Origin: Oceanobacter antarcticus
Lineage (GTDB): Bacteria; Pseudomonadota; Gammaproteobacteria; Pseudomonadales; Oceanobacteraceae
Reading direction: 5' to 3'
Assembly: GCF_044962685.1 (NCBI RefSeq)
Contig: NZ_JBBKTX010000014.1
Location: 62,001-126,000, forward strand
Length of the DNA stretch: 64,000 nucleotides
A model generated the notes under the pieces. It was not told where the DNA came from, searched no databases, and saw nothing but the letters and a program-made list of their open reading frames with translations. The position numbers and the translations under genes were made by a program. The first letter of the stretch is position 1, and every line of letters starts with the position of its first letter. This document shows positions 8,777 to 15,883 of the stretch, in pieces.

Positions 8777-9208
8777 ATGCCGACACACACTCGTATACGT
8801 ATGTTTAACACCCGAGAGACCTACCCGAACCAGAGTCTTGACAATGATCTCTGCCAGGCGGTGAAAGCGGGCAATACCGTGTATCTCCGCGGGCAGGTCG
8901 GGACGGACTTTAACGGCAAGCTGATTGGTCTGGGGGATCCTCGTGCCCAAGCGGAACAGGCGATGAAAAACGTCCAACAGTTACTGCAAGAGGCCGGATC
9001 TGATCTCTCTCATATCGTCAAAACCACCACCTATATTACCGACCCCCGGTTTCGTGAAGCGGTGTATCAGGAAACCGGCAAATGGCTGAAAGGCGTTTTT
9101 CCGATCTCAACCGGACTGGTGGTCGCCGGGTTGGGCCAGCCTGAATGGCTGATGGAAATTGATGTGATTGCTGTTATTCCCGATACGGTGGCAGGGGAAG
9201 CTCGATGA
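8777..9208 (+). CDS. Rid-family protein lacking the catalytic arginine
   Basis: A 143-residue YjgF/Rid-fold protein. Family features include GNTVYLRGQVGTDFNGKL near residue 40, AEQAMKNVQQLLQEAGSDLSHIVKTTTYITD and the terminal MEIDVIAVIP strand. In active RidA imine deaminases an Arg sits in the PxRxxVEV strand; here that strand reads FPISTGLVVAG, so the Arg is absent and 2-aminoacrylate deaminase activity is unlikely. It belongs to one of the other Rid subfamilies, often found in catabolic clusters. GGAG precedes the start. Its stop overlaps the next start in ATGA, so translation is coupled with the DUF1028 gene. Confidence 0.85.
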   Translation: MPTHTRIRMFNTRETYPNQSLDNDLCQAVKAGNTVYLRGQVGTDFNGKLIGLGDPRAQAEQAMKNVQQLLQEAGSDLSHIVKTTTYITDPRFREAVYQETGKWLKGVFPISTGLVVAGLGQPEWLMEIDVIAVIPDTVAGEAR

Positions 9209-9876
9209 CCTTTTCCGTTGCGGGGATCTGCCAGGACACCGGCATGGTCGGCTGTGCCATCACCTCATCCAGCATTTGCGTCGCCAGTCGTTGTGCCTAC
9301 ACCCGCTCAGGTGTCGGGGTGGCGTTGAGCCAGAATGTCACCAACCCTGATCTGGGGCCACTGGCCTTGCACTATATGGCACAGGGCTGTGCCCCGGATG
9401 AAGTGTTGAAGTATCTGCAGCAGGCCGACCGCTATCTCGACTGGCGCCAGGTGGGCGTGCTGGATGCGCAGGGTCGGGGCATTACCTTCAGTGGCAAAGA
9501 AGCATTAGGCATCAATGCGACTCGGGTCGGGCAACACTGTCTCGCCATGGGTAACCTGCTGGCCAGTACCCATGTGCCAGATGCCATGATCGATGCTTTT
9601 GAGCACTCAACCGGTCATTTGGCTGAACGTCTGCTGATCGCTTTGGAAGCGGGTCTGAAAGCTGGTGGCGAAATGGGGCCGGTATTTTCCGCCGGTCTAC
9701 AAGTCAGTGCTGAGCCGGATTGGCCCGTGGTGGATTTACGCGTGGACTGGCACGTCAGCCCGATTCATGAGCTGCGAATGGTCTGGGAGCAGTATCAGCC
9801 GCAAATTGACGATTATGTGAAGCGGGCCAAACAACCGGCTGATGCCAGTGCGTTTGGTGTGCCGGGTAACGAATAA
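9205..9876 (+). CDS. DUF1028 domain protein
   Basis: A 223-residue protein matching DUF1028 over nearly its whole length: an N-terminal MTFSVAGICQDTGMVGCAITSSS segment like the Ntn-hydrolase-fold members of this family, GVALSQNVTNPDLGPLAL, and the C-terminal WPVVDLRVDWHVSPIHELRMVWEQY. The biochemical role of DUF1028 is not established, though the genes often sit with amidohydrolases and Rid proteins. The start overlaps the Rid stop by four bases, and an M20 deacylase gene follows after 43 bases, suggesting one operon. Confidence 0.85.
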   Translation: MTFSVAGICQDTGMVGCAITSSSICVASRCAYTRSGVGVALSQNVTNPDLGPLALHYMAQGCAPDEVLKYLQQADRYLDWRQVGVLDAQGRGITFSGKEALGINATRVGQHCLAMGNLLASTHVPDAMIDAFEHSTGHLAERLLIALEAGLKAGGEMGPVFSAGLQVSAEPDWPVVDLRVDWHVSPIHELRMVWEQYQPQIDDYVKRAKQPADASAFGVPGNE

Positions 9877-9919
9877 ATCGGCTTTTCAGCCTGTCCTTTA
9901 GCCACCCGATGAGACTGCT

Positions 9920-11104
9920 ATGGCAACAGCACTGACTCGCACTCTGTTAGAAACGCTAATCGGTTTTGACACCACCAGTGTTCATTCCAACCTGGCGCTG
10001 ATGCATTTTATTCAGAACTACCTTCAACAGCATGGCGTCGACAGTACGCTGATTCATGATGAGAGCGGCGAGAAAGCCAACCTCTACACCACTATTGGGC
10101 CGCAAGACATCCCTGGCGTGATGTTATCTGGCCATACCGATACGGTGCCAGTGGCGGGTCAGCACTGGCATTTCCCGCCGTTTGAACTGACTGCACAGCA
10201 AGGCCGCTGGTATGGCCGTGGCACCACCGATATGAAAGGTTTTATCGCCGTGGTGCTGGCTGCCGTGCCTGACATGGTGAAGCAGTCGTTAGTTATGCCA
10301 ATCCATCTGGCATTTTCTTACGACGAGGAAATTGGTTGCCTGGGTGTCCGAAGGCTGATAGACACCGTTCAAACGCTGCCGATCCAACCGGCTATGGCGA
10401 TTATTGGCGAACCCACCAGCATGCAAATTGTTACTGCCCACAAGGGCAAGCTGGCTGGCAAGGTGACAGTGACGGGCAAAGCCTGCCATTCTGGTATGGC
10501 TCCGCTTGGTGTTAATGCCGTCAACTACGCTGCCCGGATGGTGGTCTGGCTGGAACAGCTGGCACGCGATAAACAACACAATGGCCCGTTTGCCGATGGC
10601 TATGAAATTCCTTTCACCACGGTGCATACCGGTACGATTCAAGGTGGCACGGCGTTGAATATCGTCCCTGACCACTGTGAGTTTGTGTTTGAATTCCGCA
10701 ACATCGCCACAGAATCACCGCAGGATCTCCTGGCGTTATTCAAGCAATACGCCAACGAGTTGCAGCAAGAGATGCAAGCCCTTGATACTGGCTGTCGAAT
10801 TGATTGCCGTATGACCAGTGAATATCCCGGCCTGACCACCGCCAGTGATGCCGACGTCATTCATTTTGTGCGGCAACTGACGGATCAACCGGGTTTGCAC
10901 ACCATTAACTTTGGTACTGAAGGCGGCTTGTTTTGTCAGGCGCTGGGGATTCCTACCGTGGTCTGCGGGCCGGGCAGTATGGATCAGGGCCACAAGCCGG
11001 ACGAGTTTGTTGAAGCGGCCCAACTGGCACAGTGCGAAGTGATGATGCAGCGGCTGGTGGCGCTACTGGCAGAGCAACCGGTATCCAGCCAAGCGGACTC
11101 GTAA
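9920..11104 (+). CDS. M20 metallo-deacylase, ArgE/YlmB-like
   Basis: A 394-residue M20-family enzyme. Metal ligands and catalytic residues are visible: SGHTDTVPV (His72, Asp74), the GRGTTDMKG Asp and the SYDEEIGCLG Glu pair. The dimerisation domain follows (AHKGKLAGKVTVTGKACHSG), and the C-terminal GPGSMDQGHKPDEFV carries the last His ligand. It is close to acetylornithine deacetylase in sequence. Because argJ (acetyl-recycling pathway) is present at 52730, an arginine role is doubtful. The operon with flavin monooxygenase, Rid and DUF1028 suggests hydrolysis of an N-acyl or formyl catabolic intermediate; YlmB-type deformylases of the same family are a precedent. Confidence 0.85.
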   Translation: MATALTRTLLETLIGFDTTSVHSNLALMHFIQNYLQQHGVDSTLIHDESGEKANLYTTIGPQDIPGVMLSGHTDTVPVAGQHWHFPPFELTAQQGRWYGRGTTDMKGFIAVVLAAVPDMVKQSLVMPIHLAFSYDEEIGCLGVRRLIDTVQTLPIQPAMAIIGEPTSMQIVTAHKGKLAGKVTVTGKACHSGMAPLGVNAVNYAARMVVWLEQLARDKQHNGPFADGYEIPFTTVHTGTIQGGTALNIVPDHCEFVFEFRNIATESPQDLLALFKQYANELQQEMQALDTGCRIDCRMTSEYPGLTTASDADVIHFVRQLTDQPGLHTINFGTEGGLFCQALGIPTVVCGPGSMDQGHKPDEFVEAAQLAQCEVMMQRLVALLAEQPVSSQADS

Positions 11105-11123
11105 TGCGTGCATGTGGAGCTGT

Positions 11124-11158
11124 GAGATATGAGATATGAGATATGAGATATGAGATGA
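11124..11158. repeat. 7-bp tandem repeat (GAGATAT)4
   Basis: Four perfect GAGATAT units followed by a degenerate GAGATGA, in the short gap where the plus-strand operon and the minus-strand GMC gene converge. It replaces any obvious terminator there. Confidence 0.85.
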
Positions 11159-11191
11159 AGGGCAGGTGCGTAGTCATCCTGCCCATCGGTT

Positions 11192-12787
11192 TTACTGCAA
11201 CATCAGCTCCGCTGCCTTCTCACCAATCATGATGCAGGGAGCATTGGTGTTACCACTGACCAGTGTTGGCATGATGGAGGCATCTGCTATTCGCAACCCT
11301 TCGATGCCCCGAACTTTCAGCTCTGGGGTAACTACTGCCAAATCATCCATCCCCATCTTGCAGGTGCCCACCGGATGGAACACCGTGGCACCGTATTCAC
11401 GAATATAGGCCAATAATTCTGCGTCGGTTTGCACGGCAGCACCGGGCAGCATTTCCTTGCCACGAACGTCATCGTAGGTGTTGTCTGCCAATACCCTACG
11501 GGCCAGCTTCAGACCTTCGATCAGCACCTTGGCGTCGTCCATGTTTGACAGAAAATTGTAATCCAGCGCCAGCGATTGATCTGCTGCCAGACGTAATTCA
11601 CCGATGCTTTTTGGCCGTAACACACAGACGTGAATGGCGTAGCCGTGGCCCCATTCGAACAGTCGTCCACGGTGACTGCGGTAGCCCGGTACATAGTGAA
11701 ACTGTACATCGGGAATATCGCCTGCCAGCGGTGTTTTGAAAAAACCACCGGCTTCCACATAATTGGTGGTCAGCCAGCCCTTGCGGTTGGCCAGATAACG
11801 TAATGGCGAGGTCAAAATGCTGGGCAAGGCACCGAAGGAAAAGCCCAGGGTGGTGGTGTTCTTCGAACGCACCGTTACCAGACCATCGAGATGATCTTGC
11901 AGGTTCTGGCCAACGCCGGGCAGATCAACCACTGGCTCAATACCGGCAGCCCGAAGCTGTTGCGCGGGGCCAATGCCGGACTTCATCAGAATATGCGGTG
12001 ACCCGAGTGAACCGGCGCTGAGCACCACTTCCCGGCTGGCGTTCAAGGTCTTGCGCTGGCCGTTGTCGTTGACCACCATGCCGGTCACTCGCTTGCCTTC
12101 GAACGTCAGTTGTTCAACCTGACAGCCTGTTCGTACGGTCAAATTGATACGGGTGTCCAGTACCGGGGCGACAAAAGCCTGGTAGCTGGACAGCCGTTTG
12201 CCGTCTTTCTGGGTCAGGTTGTAGATGCCGCAGCCTGCCAGTGTGGCACCGTTGAAATCGGAGTTTTGCGGAACCCCCAGAGCGCTTTTGGCGGCTTGTA
12301 AAAAACGGTAGCTGAAGGGGTTAGGATCTTTGGGTTTATCAACCAGCAACTCGCCTTGTTGACCATGAAAGTCTGCGGACTGGGCCAGCAGGTTATGTTC
12401 GGATTTGCGGAACAAGGGCAGCACATCTTGCCAGCCCCAACCGGGGCAACCGGCCTGCTCCCATTGGTCGTAGTCACTGGCATGGCCACGAATGTAAATC
12501 ATGCTGTTCATCGAGGCCGAGCCGCCCAGCGCCTTGCCTCGGGGGCAATGCAGCTGGCGGTTGTTCAACTCATGTTGCGGAACGGAAAAGTAGTTCCAGC
12601 TATACACCTGGCTTTTATAAAGCGTAATGGTGCCAGCTGGTATCTGCACGCGCAGGCTGTTGTCACTGCCGCCCGCTTCTAGCAGTAATACCTGAACATC
12701 CGGGTTGGCACTCAGGCGATTGGCAATCACCGAGCCAGCCGAACCCGCACCTACAATGATATAATCGAACGATTCTGTCGTTTGCAT
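11192..12787 (-). CDS. GMC-family choline/alcohol dehydrogenase
   Basis: A 531-residue FAD-dependent GMC oxidoreductase. It has the ADP-binding motif DYIIVGAGSAGSVIANRL at the N-terminus, GMC signature 1 (GKALGGSASMNSMIYIRG) near residue 85, signature 2 (GSLGSPHILMKSGIGP) near residue 260 and the active-site His in VFHPVGTCKMG near the C-terminus. It probably oxidises an alcohol to an aldehyde, which the aldehyde dehydrogenase at 5104 could take further. It is BetA-like but lies beside no betB or betI, so choline as substrate is not shown. AAAGG lies about 9 bases before the start. The 265-bp element now separates it from the ABC ATPase gene, to which it was once tightly linked. Confidence 0.88.
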   Translation of the reverse strand: MQTTESFDYIIVGAGSAGSVIANRLSANPDVQVLLLEAGGSDNSLRVQIPAGTITLYKSQVYSWNYFSVPQHELNNRQLHCPRGKALGGSASMNSMIYIRGHASDYDQWEQAGCPGWGWQDVLPLFRKSEHNLLAQSADFHGQQGELLVDKPKDPNPFSYRFLQAAKSALGVPQNSDFNGATLAGCGIYNLTQKDGKRLSSYQAFVAPVLDTRINLTVRTGCQVEQLTFEGKRVTGMVVNDNGQRKTLNASREVVLSAGSLGSPHILMKSGIGPAQQLRAAGIEPVVDLPGVGQNLQDHLDGLVTVRSKNTTTLGFSFGALPSILTSPLRYLANRKGWLTTNYVEAGGFFKTPLAGDIPDVQFHYVPGYRSHRGRLFEWGHGYAIHVCVLRPKSIGELRLAADQSLALDYNFLSNMDDAKVLIEGLKLARRVLADNTYDDVRGKEMLPGAAVQTDAELLAYIREYGATVFHPVGTCKMGMDDLAVVTPELKVRGIEGLRIADASIMPTLVSGNTNAPCIMIGEKAAELMLQ

Positions 12788-12802
12788 AACGCGTTACCTT
12801 TA

Positions 12803-13067
12803 GGGGACATCTATTTAATCCGGTGCTCACTCTGGGCCACCGGATGGTTTCGAATCACGAAGCCGACTTGCAGGCCTGACGGGTCAAGTCAAAAGTCGGC
12901 GACACCGAGTCGAGATCATCCGGCAGCCCCCGAAGGGCGCGGGTTGCCGCCGTCCAGTGCAGTGTTGACGAATTTGAAAAGGACTCGTCATTTCGCTGCA
13001 TTCGTCGCCTTGCCCTGAACAACGGCAACACTCGCGCAGAGCCGTGCAGGATTAAATAGATGTCCCC
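12803..13067. mobile_element. MITE-like 265-bp element, copy 2
   Basis: Same length and orientation as copy 1, differing at 12894 and 12985 only. The perfect 19-bp inverted ends are at 12803-12821 and 13049-13067. TTTA occurs on both sides (12799-12802 and 13068-13071). The right-hand TTTA supplies the TAA stop of the ABC ATPase gene, and the left-hand copy supplies the start of the AAAGG ribosome-binding site of the GMC gene. The element is therefore transcribed inside the minus-strand operon if there is read-through. Confidence 0.85.
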
Positions 13068-13068
13068 T

Positions 13069-13905
13069 TTAATGCATTTCATCCAGATCATCATGCAACA
13101 GCGCCATAACGCGACGCTTGAGCGCGATAAATTCGGGTTCCATAGCCAGACTCAGAGTGCGGGGGTGGAGAATATCGACGTTTATGATTTCCCGAATATG
13201 ACCCGGACGCGCACCCATGACGAACAGTCGATCGCCTAGCAAAATGGCTTCGTCGATATCGTGAGTTACAAACACCACGGTTTTTTTCTTGTGTTCCCAT
13301 ACCCGTAACAACAGTTGTTGCATTTGCAGCCGGGTCTGGCTGTCGAGTGCACCAAACGGTTCGTCCATCAGCAGGATTTTCGGGTCGTTGGCCAGTGCTC
13401 TGGCAATGGCCACGCGCTGTTTCATACCGCCAGACAGCTGTTTGGGGTAGTTATCGGCAAAGTTTTCCAGCCCCACTTCCTTCAGATAATGCGCAGCAAT
13501 ATCGCTGCGTTCTGGTGTTGGCACACGTTTGCGCTTCAATCCGAATTCAATGTTTTCCCTAACGGTGAGCCATGGGAACAGGGTGTAGCCCTGAAACACC
13601 ATGCCCCGGTCAGGCCCTGGCTCGGTGACTGTTTCACCAGCTACCCGAATTTGCCCTTCAGTGGGATGACTCAAACCAGCCGTCAGAAATAACAGACTGG
13701 ATTTGCCGCAGCCAGACGGCCCGACAATCACGGCAAACTCCTGATCACGAACTTCCATGCAGACGTTATCGAGTGCCGTAAATTCACCGCCGTCCGGCTT
13801 GGGGAAACGCAACGTGACGTTTTCAATCGACAACTGCACAGGATGATCAAGAGTGGTGTCATCGGTGTGGGTCGCGACGGCGTGTGTGGTGTTCAGCTGT
13901 CCCAT
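13069..13905 (-). CDS. NitT/TauT-type ABC transporter ATPase
   Basis: A 278-residue importer ATPase of the SsuB/TauB/NrtD class. Walker A GPSGCGKSS, signature LSGGMKQR, Walker B ILLMDEPFGALD and the switch His in FVTHDIDEA are all intact. The ATG at 13905 is chosen because AGGTTAGG precedes it and the family N-terminus follows; the frame open to 14088 overlaps the permease gene too far. The start lies 13 bases inside the permease gene end, implying translational coupling. The stop TAA lies within the target duplication of the 265-bp element. It energises uptake of a small organic N- or S-compound, not identified. Confidence 0.9.
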   Translation of the reverse strand: MGQLNTTHAVATHTDDTTLDHPVQLSIENVTLRFPKPDGGEFTALDNVCMEVRDQEFAVIVGPSGCGKSSLLFLTAGLSHPTEGQIRVAGETVTEPGPDRGMVFQGYTLFPWLTVRENIEFGLKRKRVPTPERSDIAAHYLKEVGLENFADNYPKQLSGGMKQRVAIARALANDPKILLMDEPFGALDSQTRLQMQQLLLRVWEHKKKTVVFVTHDIDEAILLGDRLFVMGARPGHIREIINVDILHPRTLSLAMEPEFIALKRRVMALLHDDLDEMH

Positions 13906-14696
13906 GAACCTAACCTCTTGCGTAAAACCCGGAAAAACTGGTCGGTAATCAGACCCAGCAAACCAATAATCATGATGGCCAGAAAGATAATATCGACCTG
14001 GAAGCCACGCATGGCCTTGAGGCTGATATACCCCAGGCCACTGGATGCGGCGACCAGCTCGGCAACCACCAGATAGGTCCAGGCCCAACCAATGGTGACT
14101 CGCAAGGTGTCCAGAACGCCCGGCAGCGAGGCTGGCGCAATAACGTGGGTCATCACCTCACGACGGCTGGCACCAAGAGTGTAGGCCGCCTGCATCAAGT
14201 CTTTGGGAACGCCACGGGCAATGTCGGCAATCATCACCAGTTGCTGGAAAAACACCCCAAAAATAATCACCGTGACACGCTGCTCCAGACCAATACCAAT
14301 CCACAGAATAAACAATGGCACGAACGAGGTGACTGGCAGGTAGCGCATAAAGTTGACCAGCGGTTCCAGAAACGCCTGCACAATGCGAAAACTGCCCATC
14401 ATCAGTCCCAGCGGCACGGCGACGATCGAAGAAATAAAGAAACCAATAATAACGACCTGAAAACTGGCCCAGATATGCACCGCCAGAGAGCCGTTTTTAG
14501 CCATACGAACGCCAGCGTCAAAGACATCCAATGGTGATGGCAGGAACATTTTCGGAACGATTTCGGTGACTGAAAAAGTCACCCAGATCAATAACACCAG
14601 ACTCCAGCCGATTAAACCTGTGCCGAGAACGAGCTGCTTTGGCAGCTCCTCCCGAGGAGTCAAACAGGTGTTCAGTACACCGCGTTTGCTTGACAT
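13893..14696 (-). CDS. NitT/TauT-type ABC transporter permease
   Basis: A 267-residue inner-membrane permease with about six hydrophobic segments. The EAA loop is visible as AAYTLGASRREVMTHVIAPASLPGVLDTLRV, typical of the SsuC/TauC/NrtB class. The ATG at 14696 has GAGGAG just upstream; a TTG one codon earlier is the alternative. It starts 10 bases after the binding-protein stop and its end overlaps the ATPase start, so the three genes form one importer operon. Confidence 0.9.
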   Translation of the reverse strand: MSSKRGVLNTCLTPREELPKQLVLGTGLIGWSLVLLIWVTFSVTEIVPKMFLPSPLDVFDAGVRMAKNGSLAVHIWASFQVVIIGFFISSIVAVPLGLMMGSFRIVQAFLEPLVNFMRYLPVTSFVPLFILWIGIGLEQRVTVIIFGVFFQQLVMIADIARGVPKDLMQAAYTLGASRREVMTHVIAPASLPGVLDTLRVTIGWAWTYLVVAELVAASSGLGYISLKAMRGFQVDIIFLAIMIIGLLGLITDQFFRVLRKRLGSWDS

Positions 14697-14706
14697 CAAA
14701 AACTCC

Positions 14707-15705
14707 TCACTGCGCCACGAAGTCGCTGTTGATCAGCTGGTCGTAGGTCACATTGAGTTCGGTTTGTTGCAGCGCGCTCCAGGTGTCATTCGCCGTGGTA
14801 ATCAGACTGGCGATATCGCCCGGCTTGGTGCTGGTGCCGAACAGTTTTTCATTCATGGCCTTGTCGTAGAAACGGACATTGGCAGCGGCAGCGGCAAACT
14901 CAGCTGGGTCAGACAGGTAACCACCTACACCCTTGGACATGATGGCATAGGCTTCCTGCGGGTGTTGCTTGATGTATTCGACCGCACGATAGAGGCCATC
15001 AACCAGGGCTTTGACATCGTCTGGCTGGTTCTTGATAACATTGCAGCTGAGCGCGACCACATCCACAATCACGCCAGGGGTTGTGCTGCTGTCGATCAGC
15101 ACCTTGCCGGTTTTCTTGGCACGCACCATGGACAAATGAGGTTCCCAGGTAACGGCAGCAGGAATACGTCCGGCCATAAAGGCGCTGGCGGCATCGTCGG
15201 CGGTCATATTCTGGATTTTCAGATCTTTCAGGCTCATGCTGTTTTGTTTGAGTAAGTAAGATAACCAGAACTGGGAAACAGAGCCTTCGTTCACTGCAAC
15301 CTGTTTACCTTTCAGGTCTTGCAACGAGTTCACATCGTCACCCACCAGAATGCCATCACCGCCGTAACTGTCGTCCAGTGCCACTACCGATTCAAAGCAG
15401 AATTTGGGGCGATATTTCAGAATCTCATCGACAGTCGAGGCTGAGCCATCGAGGTGACCCGACGCTTGTGCTGCCATGTACATGGATGACTCTTCGATGG
15501 TTTTAAGATCGACGGTCAAGCCTTTTTCCTCGAAGTAACCCAGGTCACGAGCCAGATACAAGGTGCCATAACCAACCCAGGTGGTGTGGCCAATGGATAA
15601 CTCACCCGCACTCGCGGTGGTGGTTATCATGGTTGCTGTTGATAGCGCCAATACGGAACCCAGCGTTATCTTGCGAATACAGGAAATAATGCCGTTCGTT
15701 TTCAT
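14707..15705 (-). CDS. NitT/TauT-type ABC transporter substrate-binding protein
   Basis: A 332-residue periplasmic binding protein with a signal peptide cleaved near TASA-GEL (about residue 33). The mature N-terminus (LSIGHTTWVGYGTLYLARDLGYFEEKGL) and the DLKGKQVAVNEGSVSQFWLSYLL segment are typical of the SsuA/TauA/NMT1-like class, which bind sulfonates, nitrate, pyrimidines and similar compounds. The motif VVALDDSYGGDGILV is shared by a subset of uncertain ligand. It is the first gene of the transporter operon, downstream of a LysR gene. The ribosome-binding site is only moderate (GGGG). An out-of-frame ATG at 15739 with a better site (GGAGAA) opens a 45-codon frame overlapping this start. 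Confidence 0.88.
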   Translation of the reverse strand: MKTNGIISCIRKITLGSVLALSTATMITTTASAGELSIGHTTWVGYGTLYLARDLGYFEEKGLTVDLKTIEESSMYMAAQASGHLDGSASTVDEILKYRPKFCFESVVALDDSYGGDGILVGDDVNSLQDLKGKQVAVNEGSVSQFWLSYLLKQNSMSLKDLKIQNMTADDAASAFMAGRIPAAVTWEPHLSMVRAKKTGKVLIDSSTTPGVIVDVVALSCNVIKNQPDDVKALVDGLYRAVEYIKQHPQEAYAIMSKGVGGYLSDPAEFAAAAANVRFYDKAMNEKLFGTSTKPGDIASLITTANDTWSALQQTELNVTYDQLINSDFVAQ

Positions 15706-15844
15706 GTAAGTGCCCCACGTGAAGATTCAGAGTTTTCATATTCGGTTCTCCAAAAGTTAATCCTGTCGGGGTGGGGTTCATCAATTATCTTTTTCCTTAG
15801 GCCTGAATCATGTTTTATTATTCAGGCAAATAATGCTAATCCAT

Positions 15845-15883
15845 AGTGCAAGATAAAAGAAAGCGCCTCATATAAGGGCGCTT
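15845..15883 (-). terminator. Intrinsic terminator of the lysR gene
   Basis: On the minus strand AAGCGCC (15883-15877) and GGCGCTT (15867-15861) form a stem around the LysR stop codon, followed by a T-rich run (TCTTTTATCTT). It separates lysR from the transporter operon. Confidence 0.7.

Noticed and set aside
11124..11158. Tandem repeats as a CRISPR array
   Set aside because: Units are 6-8 bp with no spacers at all three sites; no cas genes are present.
12782..13018. Plus-strand frame inside MITE copy 2
   Set aside because: It begins in the flank and the corresponding frame in copy 1 has no matching start; the element shows no coding character.
6937..13067. Composite transposon with coding insertion sequences
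   Set aside because: The flanking repeats are 265 bp and carry no transposase, so a classical composite transposon is not supported.
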